The notes below the pieces were generated by a model. That model saw only the letters and a program-made list of their open reading frames with translations. It was not told the DNA's origin and did not search any database. The position numbers and the translations under genes are program-made. From Flavobacterium sp. FEMGT703F (GTDB taxonomy: Bacteria; Bacteroidota; Bacteroidia; Flavobacteriales; Flavobacteriaceae), in NCBI GenBank assembly GCA_002786385.1, contig PGCN01000010.1, positions 25,707 to 89,706 of the forward strand: a stretch of 64,000 nucleotides of DNA, given 5' to 3'. Below, in pieces: positions 48,925 through 58,252 of this stretch (positions within the stretch are counted from its first letter, which is position 1; each line of letters opens with the position of its first letter).

Positions 48925-51375
48925 ATGAAGAAAATTACATTTTTATTTTTTTTGTTAGCGGTGAGCAGTTTAACTTTTGCACAAAATACTTGTGCAACGG
49001 CAATACCAATCACAGCTGCAGGAACTTTTACTATTAGTACCATAGATGGTACCGGTTTACCGGCGACAACTTGTAATTACACGAATGCAAATGTAACAGC
49101 AGTTGAGTGGTATGCTTACACACCAACTCAAAACTACACCGTTACAGTATCATCAGATTTACAAGAAAATTTATGTAGAGACACGAGGGTAAGAATCTAC
49201 ACAGGTAATTGTACCACAATGACTTGCGTTGTGGCAGATGACGACTCCGGTGTTTTAGCTTGTAATTCAGGAAATACTAATTCGTATTTATCTAAAGCTA
49301 CTTTTAATGCTGTCGCGGGTCAAACTTATTATATCGTTTGGGACAACCGTTATGAATCAACCGGATTCAACTTTCAGGTAAGTGAAATCCCAGCCGGATA
49401 CAATCCATGTAATGGAGCCGTTGCAGTTAGCGCAGGAACTACCACTGTTACTGCTATTGATCAAACCAATATCAACACCAGTTGTTCTACAGCAACTTTA
49501 TCCAAATGGTATTCTTATACACCAGCTGTAAATGCTAACGTGACTATTACCTCTGATTTAGCTGTTAACCTATGCAAGGATACTAACGTAAGTGTATATT
49601 CCGGAAACTGTACCTCAGGTTTAACTTGTGTTGGAAGTGATGACAATTCAGGTGTTTTAGCTTGTAATTTCGGAAATACCAATTCATATTTATCAACTTA
49701 TTCCTTTATTGCTTCTGCAGGTACTACTTACTACATTGTTTGGGACAATAAATGGAGTGCTAACGGATTTGATTTCCAAATCAATGAAACGCCAATCGTA
49801 ATACCGATTACTTATAACAACCAAACTGTTTCAACTATCAACAGTAGCTATAACATCTGTATTGTAGATATGAATGGCGACTATAAAGATGATATTGTAG
49901 GCGTAAGTGGGAATAACTTAAGAGTTCATTTCCAAGGAAACACTCCGGGTACATTCACAGTTACTGATTTCCCAATTACAGGTACCAGCGATATGCCGTC
50001 TTGGAGTATGGCTGCCGGAGATTACAACAAAGACGGATACAATGACTTACTATTAGGAAGCGGATCAGGATTAACATTTTGGAGATCTGCCAACAATGGT
50101 ACTTCTTATACCAACATCAACCCTTCAGATTACATTTTCTGTCAAAGAACTAACTTTGTTGACATCAACAACGACGGTCATTTAGATGCTTTCTCTTGTC
50201 ATGATATTGCTCCAAATGTGTACTACATGAACGATGGAAGTGCTAATATGAATTACTACCAATCAGGTACTTCGGGTGCTTATATGTTAGGTGTTACTGC
50301 CAGTGGTGGTAACTATGCTTCATTATGGACAGATTTCGATAATGACGGTGATTTAGATATGTTTATTTCCAAATGTTCAGGACCTCCTTGTGAACTACAC
50401 AGAAATGACGGTAATGGCGTTTTCACAGACATCTCTGCCCAAGCCGGAATTAATGTTACGCCTATTCAAACCTGGTCTTCAGCTATTGCTGATTTTGATA
50501 ACGATGACGATATGGACGTAATCATCACGGCAAGTGCAGGAACTCATAAATTCTTCAGAAACAACAAAGACTCCAATACAGTTGCCTTTACTAATATCAC
50601 AGCCGGTTCAGGTTGGGATACCAATACAGCAACGAACATTGACAATATTGCTTACGATTTTGACAACGATGGTAAAGTTGATGTTTTAGGCGGTGGTAAC
50701 AAAATCATGTTCAACCAAGGAAACAACTCTTTCACTCCTGTAGGCTACAACGCTATTAGTGTTGGTGCCGTTGGCGATTTGAACAACGACGGTTTCTTAG
50801 ACATTCAAAACGGCTCTACCATTCGTTACGGTGTGCCTAATGGCAACAACTGGCTGAAAGTAACCTTACAAGGTATTCAAAGCAACAGAAACGGTATTGG
50901 TGCTCGCGTTGAAATTTATGGTCCATGGGGCAAACAAATCAGAGATATTCGCAGTGGTGAAGGATTCCGTTATATGAGTTCATTAAATGCACACTTCGGC
51001 CTTGGAACTTCCACAGTAATCAACCAAGTAATTATCAAATGGCCATCCGGTATAGTTGACACTTACAACAACGTTACAGCCAACCAACCATTAAGCGCAG
51101 TGGAAGGTGCTACTTTAGGAATTGATGCTTTTGAAAGTTCTGTATTTACAGTATATCCAAACCCTGTAAAAAACACCATCAACATTGCAATCAATACAGC
51201 CAATCCTGTTGAATTTGTTACGGCTCAAGTATACGATTTAAGCGGAAGAATGGTTCACCAAACACAAGTGGCTAACCAAACTGTAACTGTTAATCATATT
51301 GCCAAAGGAACTTACATCTTGATGTTAAGAGACAGTAACGGTAAAGATTACTCTCAGAAATTCATTAAAGAATAA
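48925..51375 (+). CDS. Type IX-secreted VCBS/FG-GAP and ASPIC/UnbV repeat protein
   Basis: An 816-residue exported protein from the ATG at 48925 (signal FLFFLLAVSSLTFAQ). Residues ~20-300 hold two similar units of ~140 residues, each beginning with a Cys and carrying IYTGNC/VYSGNC, DDSGVLACN and YYIVWDN. A seven-blade FG-GAP/VCBS propeller follows (~320-610), with repeated calcium motifs such as DFDNDGDLDMF, DINNDGHLDAF and DLNNDGFLDIQ. An ASPIC/UnbV domain (~640-720: GIGARVEIYGPWGK, IIKWPSGIVDTY) and a type A sorting domain end the protein. A surface or extracellular location is predicted. Role unknown. Confidence 0.88.
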   Translation: MKKITFLFFLLAVSSLTFAQNTCATAIPITAAGTFTISTIDGTGLPATTCNYTNANVTAVEWYAYTPTQNYTVTVSSDLQENLCRDTRVRIYTGNCTTMTCVVADDDSGVLACNSGNTNSYLSKATFNAVAGQTYYIVWDNRYESTGFNFQVSEIPAGYNPCNGAVAVSAGTTTVTAIDQTNINTSCSTATLSKWYSYTPAVNANVTITSDLAVNLCKDTNVSVYSGNCTSGLTCVGSDDNSGVLACNFGNTNSYLSTYSFIASAGTTYYIVWDNKWSANGFDFQINETPIVIPITYNNQTVSTINSSYNICIVDMNGDYKDDIVGVSGNNLRVHFQGNTPGTFTVTDFPITGTSDMPSWSMAAGDYNKDGYNDLLLGSGSGLTFWRSANNGTSYTNINPSDYIFCQRTNFVDINNDGHLDAFSCHDIAPNVYYMNDGSANMNYYQSGTSGAYMLGVTASGGNYASLWTDFDNDGDLDMFISKCSGPPCELHRNDGNGVFTDISAQAGINVTPIQTWSSAIADFDNDDDMDVIITASAGTHKFFRNNKDSNTVAFTNITAGSGWDTNTATNIDNIAYDFDNDGKVDVLGGGNKIMFNQGNNSFTPVGYNAISVGAVGDLNNDGFLDIQNGSTIRYGVPNGNNWLKVTLQGIQSNRNGIGARVEIYGPWGKQIRDIRSGEGFRYMSSLNAHFGLGTSTVINQVIIKWPSGIVDTYNNVTANQPLSAVEGATLGIDAFESSVFTVYPNPVKNTINIAINTANPVEFVTAQVYDLSGRMVHQTQVANQTVTVNHIAKGTYILMLRDSNGKDYSQKFIKE

Positions 51376-51393
51376 ATTTCTTTGAAATACAAT

Positions 51394-51428
51394 AAAAAAA
51401 GTCCCGAACAAAATTCGGGACTTTTTTT
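51394..51428. terminator. Bidirectional terminator
   Basis: GTCCCGAA (51401-51408) pairs with TTCGGGAC (51414-51421), with an A-run before and a T-run after. It lies between the VCBS protein and the convergent potassium channel gene, whose stop it touches. Confidence 0.88.
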
Positions 51429-52383
51429 ATATGGCTACATTTTCAAAAGCATTCAATTTATTAAGGTGCAGTAAAGTATGATTGTCATCATGACTTCTGG
51501 AGAACATCGGGACAAACTTGGCACCATATACCACTTCTTGAAATATATAAGACGTTCGTTTAACAACCGTGGTACTGAAACGATCATCAAAAACTTTGAC
51601 ATAAACCATTATTTCTCCCTTGATATTAACATAATCCTCTTTAGATAAATTATAAAAAGGACTGTTTTCGGTAATGGGATGTACCAAAGTCCAACTCAAA
51701 GTCAAGGCATTAATCTTAGACAACTCTAAGTCAAGATTATAAAACTTATTGACCATTTTACCATTTTCCTCAACGGTCAAACCCACTGTCATTTTTGCTT
51801 CAGCATCTGTTAAATGGGTATTTTTATAAGGACTCATTCTAATCATTAAAGCAGTGCCTGATTGATAAGGTGCTATCAAGGCATTTTCAGAAAAACGCAA
51901 AAAAGCTTTTGGCATACTAAATCGCCCATAAAACAAACCGGTAGCTATGGCAAAACTCAACAAGCCAAACAAAGCCTCAAAGGCAGCCACAAAACTGGTT
52001 AAAAAACCACTCGGACTAATATGACCATACCCGACGGTAGTATACGTTTGAATGCTGAAAAAAAAAGCTTGACCAAATTGATCCATAGCATTTTCAGCAT
52101 TGATTCCTTTAAGATGCTCCACTCCAATCAAGTAATATACAGTTGCAAAACATAGGTTTACAACAAAATAAAACAATAGTATAATGAGCATGAATTTCCA
52201 TCTTGGGATGTTAACCATGGTATGAAACCAACTAATGCCGTCAAAAAAACCAATCCCGGTTCTTTTAATGTTGGCGTTTCCGTTTTTCGTCAAAAAACGA
52301 CCTCCGTAACTTCCCGGATTGACACCAAAACCGGTATTGCTATCTGTTTTTGCTTTCGCGTTAATTTTTTTTAAAAATGCCAT
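51427..52383 (-). CDS. Inward-rectifier type potassium channel (KirBac-like)
   Basis: A 318-residue ion channel of the inner membrane. Two transmembrane helices (about 60-85 and 130-155) flank the pore helix and selectivity filter TTVGYG, typical of potassium channels. The N-terminus carries the slide-helix region (GISWFHTMVNIPRWKF) and the C-terminal half (160-310) is the immunoglobulin-like Kir cytosolic domain (ENALIAPYQSGTALMIRMSPYKN). It is the last of three leftward genes with short gaps (4 and 3 bases). Confidence 0.92.
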   Translation of the reverse strand: MAFLKKINAKAKTDSNTGFGVNPGSYGGRFLTKNGNANIKRTGIGFFDGISWFHTMVNIPRWKFMLIILLFYFVVNLCFATVYYLIGVEHLKGINAENAMDQFGQAFFFSIQTYTTVGYGHISPSGFLTSFVAAFEALFGLLSFAIATGLFYGRFSMPKAFLRFSENALIAPYQSGTALMIRMSPYKNTHLTDAEAKMTVGLTVEENGKMVNKFYNLDLELSKINALTLSWTLVHPITENSPFYNLSKEDYVNIKGEIMVYVKVFDDRFSTTVVKRTSYIFQEVVYGAKFVPMFSRSHDDNHTLLHLNKLNAFENVAI

Positions 52384-52387
52384 GTAG

Positions 52388-52885
52388 TTACAGTTGTTTT
52401 CCCATTACATAATCATCCATTACAAATCCGTTGCCTATATCGATTACTTCTTCTTTTACAATCTCAAAGCCTGTTTTTTGATAAAATTGAATAGCGGAAT
52501 TGTATTTGTTAACGTTTAAAAACAAAGCCTTATCTCCAAAAGCTAAAGCTTGTTGTTCAATATAATCTACCAAAGCTTTACCGGTTCCTTTGCCTTGTTG
52601 GGAAGATAAAATGTAAATTTTGTGAATTTTAGTTTTCCCGGAATTGTTTACATTGTATTCGTAAGAAGCAAATCCAACGGCTTCATCATTAGAGTAAATC
52701 AGCACAAAATGATGTTGCTTAAGAGTAGATTGTTCTTGAAGAGCAGCAACACTATACATCATTTCAAGCATGTAAGCTAGTTGCGCTTCCGTTAAAATTG
52801 CACCATAGGTTTTAGGCCAAACTTCGAAAGCAATAGCTCTTACGGCTGTAAATTGGTTATCAGTGTTGGGAACAATTGTAAACAT
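52388..52885 (-). CDS. GNAT family N-acetyltransferase
   Basis: A 165-residue GNAT enzyme: strand AVGFASYEYN, IHKIYILSSQQGKGTGKALVD (the Q-x-x-G-x-G/A acetyl-CoA loop) and the final NKYNSAIQFYQKTGFEIVKEE helix-strand. The substrate is unknown. It lies between the DUF1801 and Kir channel genes with gaps of 3 and 4 bases, all on the minus strand, and the functions do not obviously connect. Confidence 0.9.
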   Translation of the reverse strand: MFTIVPNTDNQFTAVRAIAFEVWPKTYGAILTEAQLAYMLEMMYSVAALQEQSTLKQHHFVLIYSNDEAVGFASYEYNVNNSGKTKIHKIYILSSQQGKGTGKALVDYIEQQALAFGDKALFLNVNKYNSAIQFYQKTGFEIVKEEVIDIGNGFVMDDYVMGKQL

Positions 52886-52888
52886 CTG

Positions 52889-53344
52889 CTATTTTTTAAA
52901 AGCAGATTCATATAAGGCAATCCAATCCTGAACTGATATTTTCTGAGTCAATTCGGCAATCAAGTCATACGGAATATCTTCCATCTTTTTGAAACGAACA
53001 CAGCTTTTACCCATATCGAGCTTGTATTTGCAACGTTTACCATATTCAGCCACAAACCAATCATACAAATTTTTATCGGCATAAACGCCCATATGGTAAA
53101 ATGCGATAAAGTTTTTTTGCGAAGCCAATCCCATAAACGGTAGCGGATCTTTGGGATTACAGTGATAGCCTTTTGGGTAAATTGAATGTGGTACAGCATA
53201 ACCCAACATCCCGTAACCCATTCCCTCTTGAAAACCCTCAGGTAAATTATCCGTAATGGTTTTTCTGAGTTGCTCCATAACCTTTTTACGGTCTTCCGGC
53301 AATTCGGCGATATAGTCTGATGGTGTAAGTGCTTTTGATTGCAT
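52889..53344 (-). CDS. DUF1801 domain protein
   Basis: A 151-residue cytosolic protein with the DUF1801 (YdhG-like) fold: SDYIAELPEDRKKVMEQLRKT, the GMGYGMLGYAVP central motif and YHMGVYAD. The family's role is unknown; a few members are related to iron or frataxin-like folds. First gene of the DUF1801-GNAT-Kir run, divergent from the DUF3667 gene. Confidence 0.88.
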   Translation of the reverse strand: MQSKALTPSDYIAELPEDRKKVMEQLRKTITDNLPEGFQEGMGYGMLGYAVPHSIYPKGYHCNPKDPLPFMGLASQKNFIAFYHMGVYADKNLYDWFVAEYGKRCKYKLDMGKSCVRFKKMEDIPYDLIAELTQKISVQDWIALYESAFKK

Positions 53345-53416
53345 CGTTTTGTATTTAGTTCCTCAAAAATAGAAATTATTTTAATAGTTTTACGTATCCA
53401 ATCACATTACAGTAGT

Positions 53417-54508
53417 ATGTCTAAAAGCCCATTAAGAAAAGATAAAACCTGCCTAAACTGTAGGCATGTGGTAGAACACCGTTTTTGTCCAAACTGCGGT
53501 CAGGAAAATACCGATACCCGAAAAACGTTTGTACAGTTATTTGTCCACTTCTTCGAAGATTTAACCCATTACGAAAATTCGTTTTGGAAAACCATTCGAA
53601 ATTTAATCTTTAAGCCTGCATCCCTGACTAAAGAATACCTTTCCGGCAAGCGAATGTCCTATTTGGCGCCTATTCGATTGTACATTTTTATCAGTTTTGT
53701 TACTTTCTTTTTGATTCCTATTTTACAAGATAGTTCCAATGATGAGGTGGTTGATGTAAATCAAACATCAGCTAAAGAGATCGTTTTAACTCCTGACACC
53801 CTTAAAACCACTCAAGACAATTTATTAAATAAAAAGAAGTGGACAGCCGATATGGATAAAAAAGGGAATATCGACAAGGAATCCTCTGAATCGTTGCAAA
53901 AAGAAGTGGGTCAGAGAAAAGACAGTAATGATGCTGACGATTATATGAATTTTGGTTACCGTTCGGTGGAACATTTAGACTCAATTCAAAAATTTGGCAA
54001 AGCCGATGACAAACTATCCGATTGGGAGTATTGGATTAATAAAAAAATGCTATTGGTAAAAAAAGGAAAAACAAAACAAGAAATTAATGAAAAATTGATG
54101 GAATCGTTTTTCCGAAATATCCCCAAGGCTTTATTCATTTACATGCCTTTGTTTGCTATTGTGCTTTGGCTGTTTGAAAGCAAAAAGCGATGGTATTACT
54201 TTGACCACAGTATTTTCACCTTGCATTATTTTTCTTTTTTATTATTGGCTTCGCTAATTCTTGAACTGTTCAATTTCTTTTTTGAATGTTTTAACCAATT
54301 TAGGATTGTGAATATCATTAGTTATATCGTTGAATCGGCCATTATTATATATATGCTGTATTACTTTTTCCCGGCGCATCATCGCTTTTATGAGCAAAGC
54401 AGATTCAAGACCATCATCAAGGGTATTTTAATATTCTTCATCAACATGTTCATCTTAAGTTTTATCCTGATTGGGCTTTTCTTCTTTTCATTCATTAACA
54501 TACATTAA
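53417..54508 (+). CDS. DUF3667 membrane protein with N-terminal zinc ribbon
   Basis: A 363-residue protein from the ATG at 53417. The zinc ribbon TCLNCRHVVEHRFCPNCGQ (about 11-29) opens it, followed by TRKTFVQLFVHFFEDL, the DUF3667 hallmark, then a membrane helix (~85), a charged periplasmic or cytosolic loop of ~150 residues and four more helices towards the C-terminus. Function unknown; the domain is common in Bacteroidota. The M28 peptidase gene starts 2 bases after the stop, so the two form an operon. Confidence 0.88.
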   Translation: MSKSPLRKDKTCLNCRHVVEHRFCPNCGQENTDTRKTFVQLFVHFFEDLTHYENSFWKTIRNLIFKPASLTKEYLSGKRMSYLAPIRLYIFISFVTFFLIPILQDSSNDEVVDVNQTSAKEIVLTPDTLKTTQDNLLNKKKWTADMDKKGNIDKESSESLQKEVGQRKDSNDADDYMNFGYRSVEHLDSIQKFGKADDKLSDWEYWINKKMLLVKKGKTKQEINEKLMESFFRNIPKALFIYMPLFAIVLWLFESKKRWYYFDHSIFTLHYFSFLLLASLILELFNFFFECFNQFRIVNIISYIVESAIIIYMLYYFFPAHHRFYEQSRFKTIIKGILIFFINMFILSFILIGLFFFSFINIH

Positions 54509-54510
54509 TC

Positions 54511-55536
54511 ATGTCAAAAAAAATATTATTCTTATTAGCACTATTTACATTAGTAACCAGCTGTAGCCCTTCAAAATCCGGCAATAAAAAGTTGGCTAAT
54601 GTTAGTACTTATCTCTCTGCAATTAATACTGAAAGTTTGCGCACCAACCTTACCTATATTGCCTCCGATGAAACCGAAGGACGGGAAACAGGCAGCGAAG
54701 GCCAAAAGAAAGCCGGCAAGTTTATCATCGATTTTTACAAGAAAAACGGTATTTCGAATCCCAAAGGTGCCGACGATTACTACCAAAAAGTACCGGCCGC
54801 TTTTTTAAATGCTAAAAGAAACGAAAACTTACCCGACTCAGAGAACATTTGGGCCTTTATAGAAGGTTCTGAAAAACCGGATGAAATTGTTGTAATTTCA
54901 GCACATTACGATCACGTAGGAGTTAAAGACGGTGAGATTTATAACGGAGCCGACGATGACGGTTCGGGAACTGTAGCTTTAATGGAAATGGCTGCTGCTT
55001 TTCAAAAAGCCAAAAACGAAGGCAACGGTCCGAAACGATCTATCTTAATTTTACATGTAACCGGTGAAGAACATGGCTTACACGGATCTCGTTACTATTC
55101 CGAAAATCCGCTTTTCCCGTTAAAAAATACAGTGGCTGATGTGAACATTGACATGATTGGCCGCCGTGATGATTTTCACAAAGACAGCAATAATTATGTA
55201 TATGTCATCGGTTCCGATTATTTATCGACCGATTTATACAACATTTGCGAGAGTGTGAACCAACAATACATTAAGCTCGCTATTGATTACAAATACAACG
55301 ACAAAAAAGATCCGAATCGATTTTACTACCGCTCCGACCATTACAATTTTGCCAAACACAATATCCCATCGGTTTTCCTTTTTAACGGAACGCACGCCGA
55401 TTACCACAAACCAAGCGATGAAGTGGGAAAAATTGAATTCGACGCGCTCACCAAAAGAACGCAATACGCTTTTGCTATTGCCTGGGAAATTGCCAACCGA
55501 GAGCAACGTTTAGTAGTAGACAAAACCGATAAATAA
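54511..55536 (+). CDS. M28 family zinc aminopeptidase lipoprotein
   Basis: A 341-residue lipoprotein (lipobox FTLVTSC, Cys about 18). The two-zinc site of M28 peptidases is complete: His in SAHYDHVG, Asp in GADDDGSG (bridging), the catalytic Glu pair in TGEEHGL, Asp in NIDMIGR and His in YRSDHYNFA. It probably removes N-terminal residues from peptides in the periplasm or at the outer membrane. Co-transcribed with the DUF3667 gene and followed by a terminator. Confidence 0.92.
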   Translation: MSKKILFLLALFTLVTSCSPSKSGNKKLANVSTYLSAINTESLRTNLTYIASDETEGRETGSEGQKKAGKFIIDFYKKNGISNPKGADDYYQKVPAAFLNAKRNENLPDSENIWAFIEGSEKPDEIVVISAHYDHVGVKDGEIYNGADDDGSGTVALMEMAAAFQKAKNEGNGPKRSILILHVTGEEHGLHGSRYYSENPLFPLKNTVADVNIDMIGRRDDFHKDSNNYVYVIGSDYLSTDLYNICESVNQQYIKLAIDYKYNDKKDPNRFYYRSDHYNFAKHNIPSVFLFNGTHADYHKPSDEVGKIEFDALTKRTQYAFAIAWEIANREQRLVVDKTDK

Positions 55537-55554
55537 ACGGTAAATTACAGTTAC

Positions 55555-55582
55555 AAAAAAAGCCCCGAAATACGGGGCTTTT
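55555..55582. terminator. Terminator between the peptidase and tRNA-His
   Basis: AGCCCCG (55561-55567) pairs with CGGGGCT (55573-55579). The seven A before it give a strong T-run on the minus strand, where it would end the tRNA-His transcript; a shorter T-run serves the plus strand. Confidence 0.85.
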
Positions 55583-55590
55583 GAATTTTG

Positions 55591-55665
<75 letters not shown>

Positions 55666-55704
55666 ATTTATTTTTGCAAAGAACCTAAGTTGCTTTTGCG
55701 AGTG

Positions 55705-55735
55705 CAAATATAGTGCAAAACTTAACTTTTGCAAA
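55705..55735 (-). promoter_or_regulatory. Promoter of tRNA-His
   Basis: On the minus strand TTTG (55735-55732), 19 bases, TATATTTG (55712-55705), then CACTCGC. A complete consensus promoter, about 40 bases upstream of the tRNA. The region from the -7 box on is almost identical to the tRNA-Lys promoter. Confidence 0.8.
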
Positions 55736-55750
55736 GGTTTTTTAGATTTT

Positions 55751-56467
55751 TTAAATCAAATCTCCTAAGCTCTTGACTGCCACGTATCTCTCGGTTGTAA
55801 AACCTTCAGCATAATCCACACCAATCAATCGACCGAAGTCTTGCGTGCGGTAATGAATACTTTGCAAAAAGTTTTTAGTAGCTATCGGTGTGATCGGTTC
55901 ATTAGAGTTTTCAGAATAAAACTGAGAAGCATAAGCCAAAATAGACTTTGTTTTTATATCCATGAATTCAGAAATATCTACCACAAAATCAGGCTCTATA
56001 TTTTTCCATTGGATGTAATGATACACTACTTTCGGACGCCACACTTCCTGTTGCACGCCTTCATGCTCGGTTTCAATTTTTCGCAAACCTGATAAAAAAC
56101 AGGCGTCAGAAACCAACTTACTGCCTTTGCCGTGATCGATGTGACGGTCTTCGATGGCATTACAAATTACAATCTCAGGCTTGTATTTGCGAATTCGCTT
56201 AATGATTTCCAACTGATGGGCTTCGTCATTCACAAAAAAACCATCTCGCATGTTTAAATTTTCTCGCATGGAAATCCCCAAAATTTCAGCCGCCAAAGCA
56301 GCTTCCTGATCACGAATTTCCACCGATCCTCGAGTTCCGAGTTCGCCCCGCGTTAAATCGATTATCCCTACTTTTTTTCCTAATGAGACTTCTTTGGCAA
56401 TGGTTCCGCTACAGCCCAATTCTACATCATCAGGATGCGCCCCAAACGCTAAAATATCTAATTTCAT
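55751..56467 (-). CDS. bshB1: Bacillithiol biosynthesis deacetylase BshB1
   Basis: Zinc-dependent LmbE-family deacetylase that removes the acetyl group from GlcNAc-malate, the second step of bacillithiol synthesis. The 238 residues begin with ILAFGAHPDDVELGCSG (zinc-binding His-Pro-Asp-Asp). LTRGELGTRGSVEIRDQEA and the second zinc site EDRHIDHGKG match BshB1. Bacillithiol is the low-molecular-weight thiol of many Bacteroidota and Firmicutes. Single gene in this window. Confidence 0.93.
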   Translation of the reverse strand: MKLDILAFGAHPDDVELGCSGTIAKEVSLGKKVGIIDLTRGELGTRGSVEIRDQEAALAAEILGISMRENLNMRDGFFVNDEAHQLEIIKRIRKYKPEIVICNAIEDRHIDHGKGSKLVSDACFLSGLRKIETEHEGVQQEVWRPKVVYHYIQWKNIEPDFVVDISEFMDIKTKSILAYASQFYSENSNEPITPIATKNFLQSIHYRTQDFGRLIGVDYAEGFTTERYVAVKSLGDLI

Positions 56468-56556
56468 ACTTTTTATTTTTTATAGTATCATGTAAACTAT
56501 GAGTCGTAGTCTATTACTTTTAACTTACAACATAGAACCCACAACATACAACTGCT

Positions 56557-57621
56557 TTAATTCAAAACCTTCCGCATGGTCATCGATTTGTTGACCGTTT
56601 CGATAAATTCTGCTTCCGGCACACTGTCTTTGGTAATGCCGCAACCGATGAATAATTCGACGTGCTTGTCGTTGATTTTCATACAACGCAAATTAACAAA
56701 CAAATCCGTTTGCTCGGTTCGGAATGTGGCCAAATCGATATTCAACTCACCCAAAAATCCCGAATAATAACTTCTGTCATACGATTCGTTTTGCAAGATA
56801 AAATCCTTTGCCGCCGCTTTCGGCAACCCGCAAACAGCTGATGTCGGATGCAAAGATTTAATAATTTCCTCCAAGTTACTGTTGCTACCAATAGTCGCTG
56901 TAATATCAGTCTTGATGTGCCACAAATTTCCGGCTTGCACCGAATACGGACTCGAAACAGTGAGTTCCGACACTTTATCGCTCAAACTTTGGGTAATAAA
57001 ATCGGTTACCAATTGTTGTTCCTCAATTTCCTTTTCTTGCCAAACGACATCTGTAGATTCAGTTACCGCTTGCGTTCCGGCCAAAGCCACGGTTTGCAAT
57101 GTTTCCTGATTGATTTTTAAAAACTGTTCCGGACTGGCGCCTAACCAAAGCCCTATTTTGGGGTGAAAAAAACAATATTTGAAAGCGGTCGGATAAAAAG
57201 CCACCAACTTTTTAAATACAGTTTCCAACTCAAAAGAAGGTATAGCAACCTTCGCTTTACGAGACAAAACCACTTTCTCAAATGCGCCTTGACCAATGGC
57301 ATCGACTCCTGCTGTCACCAAGGCTTCAAAATCTCTTTTAGCGGCTTCGTCAGCCTCAATGATCGGATTAGGAGCTATTAAAAAGTCTGTTTCCTTTATC
57401 TTCTCGACATAAACTTCTGATTCGGCTTGTGGAATATAAGGAATGGCATCTCCGTCAAAAGGGGCAAAAACAAAACCTTTCTCACTAAAATCTTTTAAAA
57501 AGTGTAAGCTGTCGTTCGCCTGAAATAAAGCAATCATGCGGTCAGCTTTGGGCTTCGCATACAGCACAAACGGCAATTGTTTTTCCAGTTGCGCTTTGAC
57601 TTTTACAAACACATCTGTCAT
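56557..57621 (-). CDS. menF: Isochorismate synthase (MenF/EntC type)
   Basis: Chorismate-using enzyme of 354 residues, with the C-terminal catalytic domain that converts chorismate to isochorismate for menaquinone synthesis. Motifs: AFEKVVLSRK (Lys base), PTAFKYCFFHP, GLWLGASPEQFL, LAGTQAV, HIKTDITA and LHPTSAVCGLPKAAA, then SGFLGELN. The N-terminal half is less conserved and shorter, as usual in Bacteroidota. The hotdog thioesterase directly upstream (adjacent codons) fits DHNA-CoA hydrolysis in the same pathway. A siderophore role (EntC) is possible but no other such genes are seen. Confidence 0.88.
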   Translation of the reverse strand: MTDVFVKVKAQLEKQLPFVLYAKPKADRMIALFQANDSLHFLKDFSEKGFVFAPFDGDAIPYIPQAESEVYVEKIKETDFLIAPNPIIEADEAAKRDFEALVTAGVDAIGQGAFEKVVLSRKAKVAIPSFELETVFKKLVAFYPTAFKYCFFHPKIGLWLGASPEQFLKINQETLQTVALAGTQAVTESTDVVWQEKEIEEQQLVTDFITQSLSDKVSELTVSSPYSVQAGNLWHIKTDITATIGSNSNLEEIIKSLHPTSAVCGLPKAAAKDFILQNESYDRSYYSGFLGELNIDLATFRTEQTDLFVNLRCMKINDKHVELFIGCGITKDSVPEAEFIETVNKSMTMRKVLN

Positions 57622-58044
57622 TTATCTTCTGGGTAAAATCATGTTAGTCAACTTACACAACGAAATCAGCTTGTCGTTTTCATCTGTTATTTTAATCTCC
57701 CACAAATGAATACTTCTTCCTTGATGAATAATTTTGGCAGTACAAAATACAGTTCCTTCGCGTTTGCTTTTCAAATGATTAGCCGAAATTTCAATCCCGC
57801 GCACTTCTTGCTTTTCAGTATTGATAAACATGAGTGAAGCCGCACTACCAACACTTTCTGCTAAAGCCACTGTGGCACCGCCATGCAACAATCCCATGGG
57901 TTGATGCACTCTTGAATTTACCGGCATTTTAGCTTTTAAAAAGCCTTCACCGGCGTCTATATATTCTATTTCTAAGGTTTCCATCAAAGTGTTTTTGCTC
58001 CATTCGTTGCACAGTTGTAACACTTTTTCTCTATCCAATGCCAT
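57622..58044 (-). CDS. PaaI-type hotdog thioesterase (possible DHNA-CoA thioesterase)
   Basis: A 140-residue hotdog-fold acyl-CoA thioesterase. The family hallmarks are the central helix segment MGLLHGGATVALAESVGSAAS (conserved HGG and acidic Glu) and EVRGIEISANHLKSKREG. The stop is directly followed by the isochorismate synthase start, so they are co-transcribed. This context suggests the menaquinone step that hydrolyses 1,4-dihydroxy-2-naphthoyl-CoA (MenI), although the fold itself is also used in phenylacetate metabolism. Confidence 0.85.
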   Translation of the reverse strand: MALDREKVLQLCNEWSKNTLMETLEIEYIDAGEGFLKAKMPVNSRVHQPMGLLHGGATVALAESVGSAASLMFINTEKQEVRGIEISANHLKSKREGTVFCTAKIIHQGRSIHLWEIKITDENDKLISLCKLTNMILPRR

Positions 58045-58252
58045 AGCTTAAATTTTTCACGAAATTACTACTTATTTCCCACAAGGAAAAAAGCCAACAC
58101 CACGAATATACTATAATGGTATTTTTACCGTTATTTACCAAGACTATAGTCAAATTTTCAAATCGACTTATTTTCAAATTAAACTATAATACCTACATTT
58201 ACGACCGGAGACTGTTAGGTCGAATTGTACAAAGTAAAAATTCATAATACTG

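Noticed and set aside
55234..55513. Opposed frames over the M28 peptidase end
   Set aside because: Both are shadows; the peptidase frame covers the region with zinc ligands.
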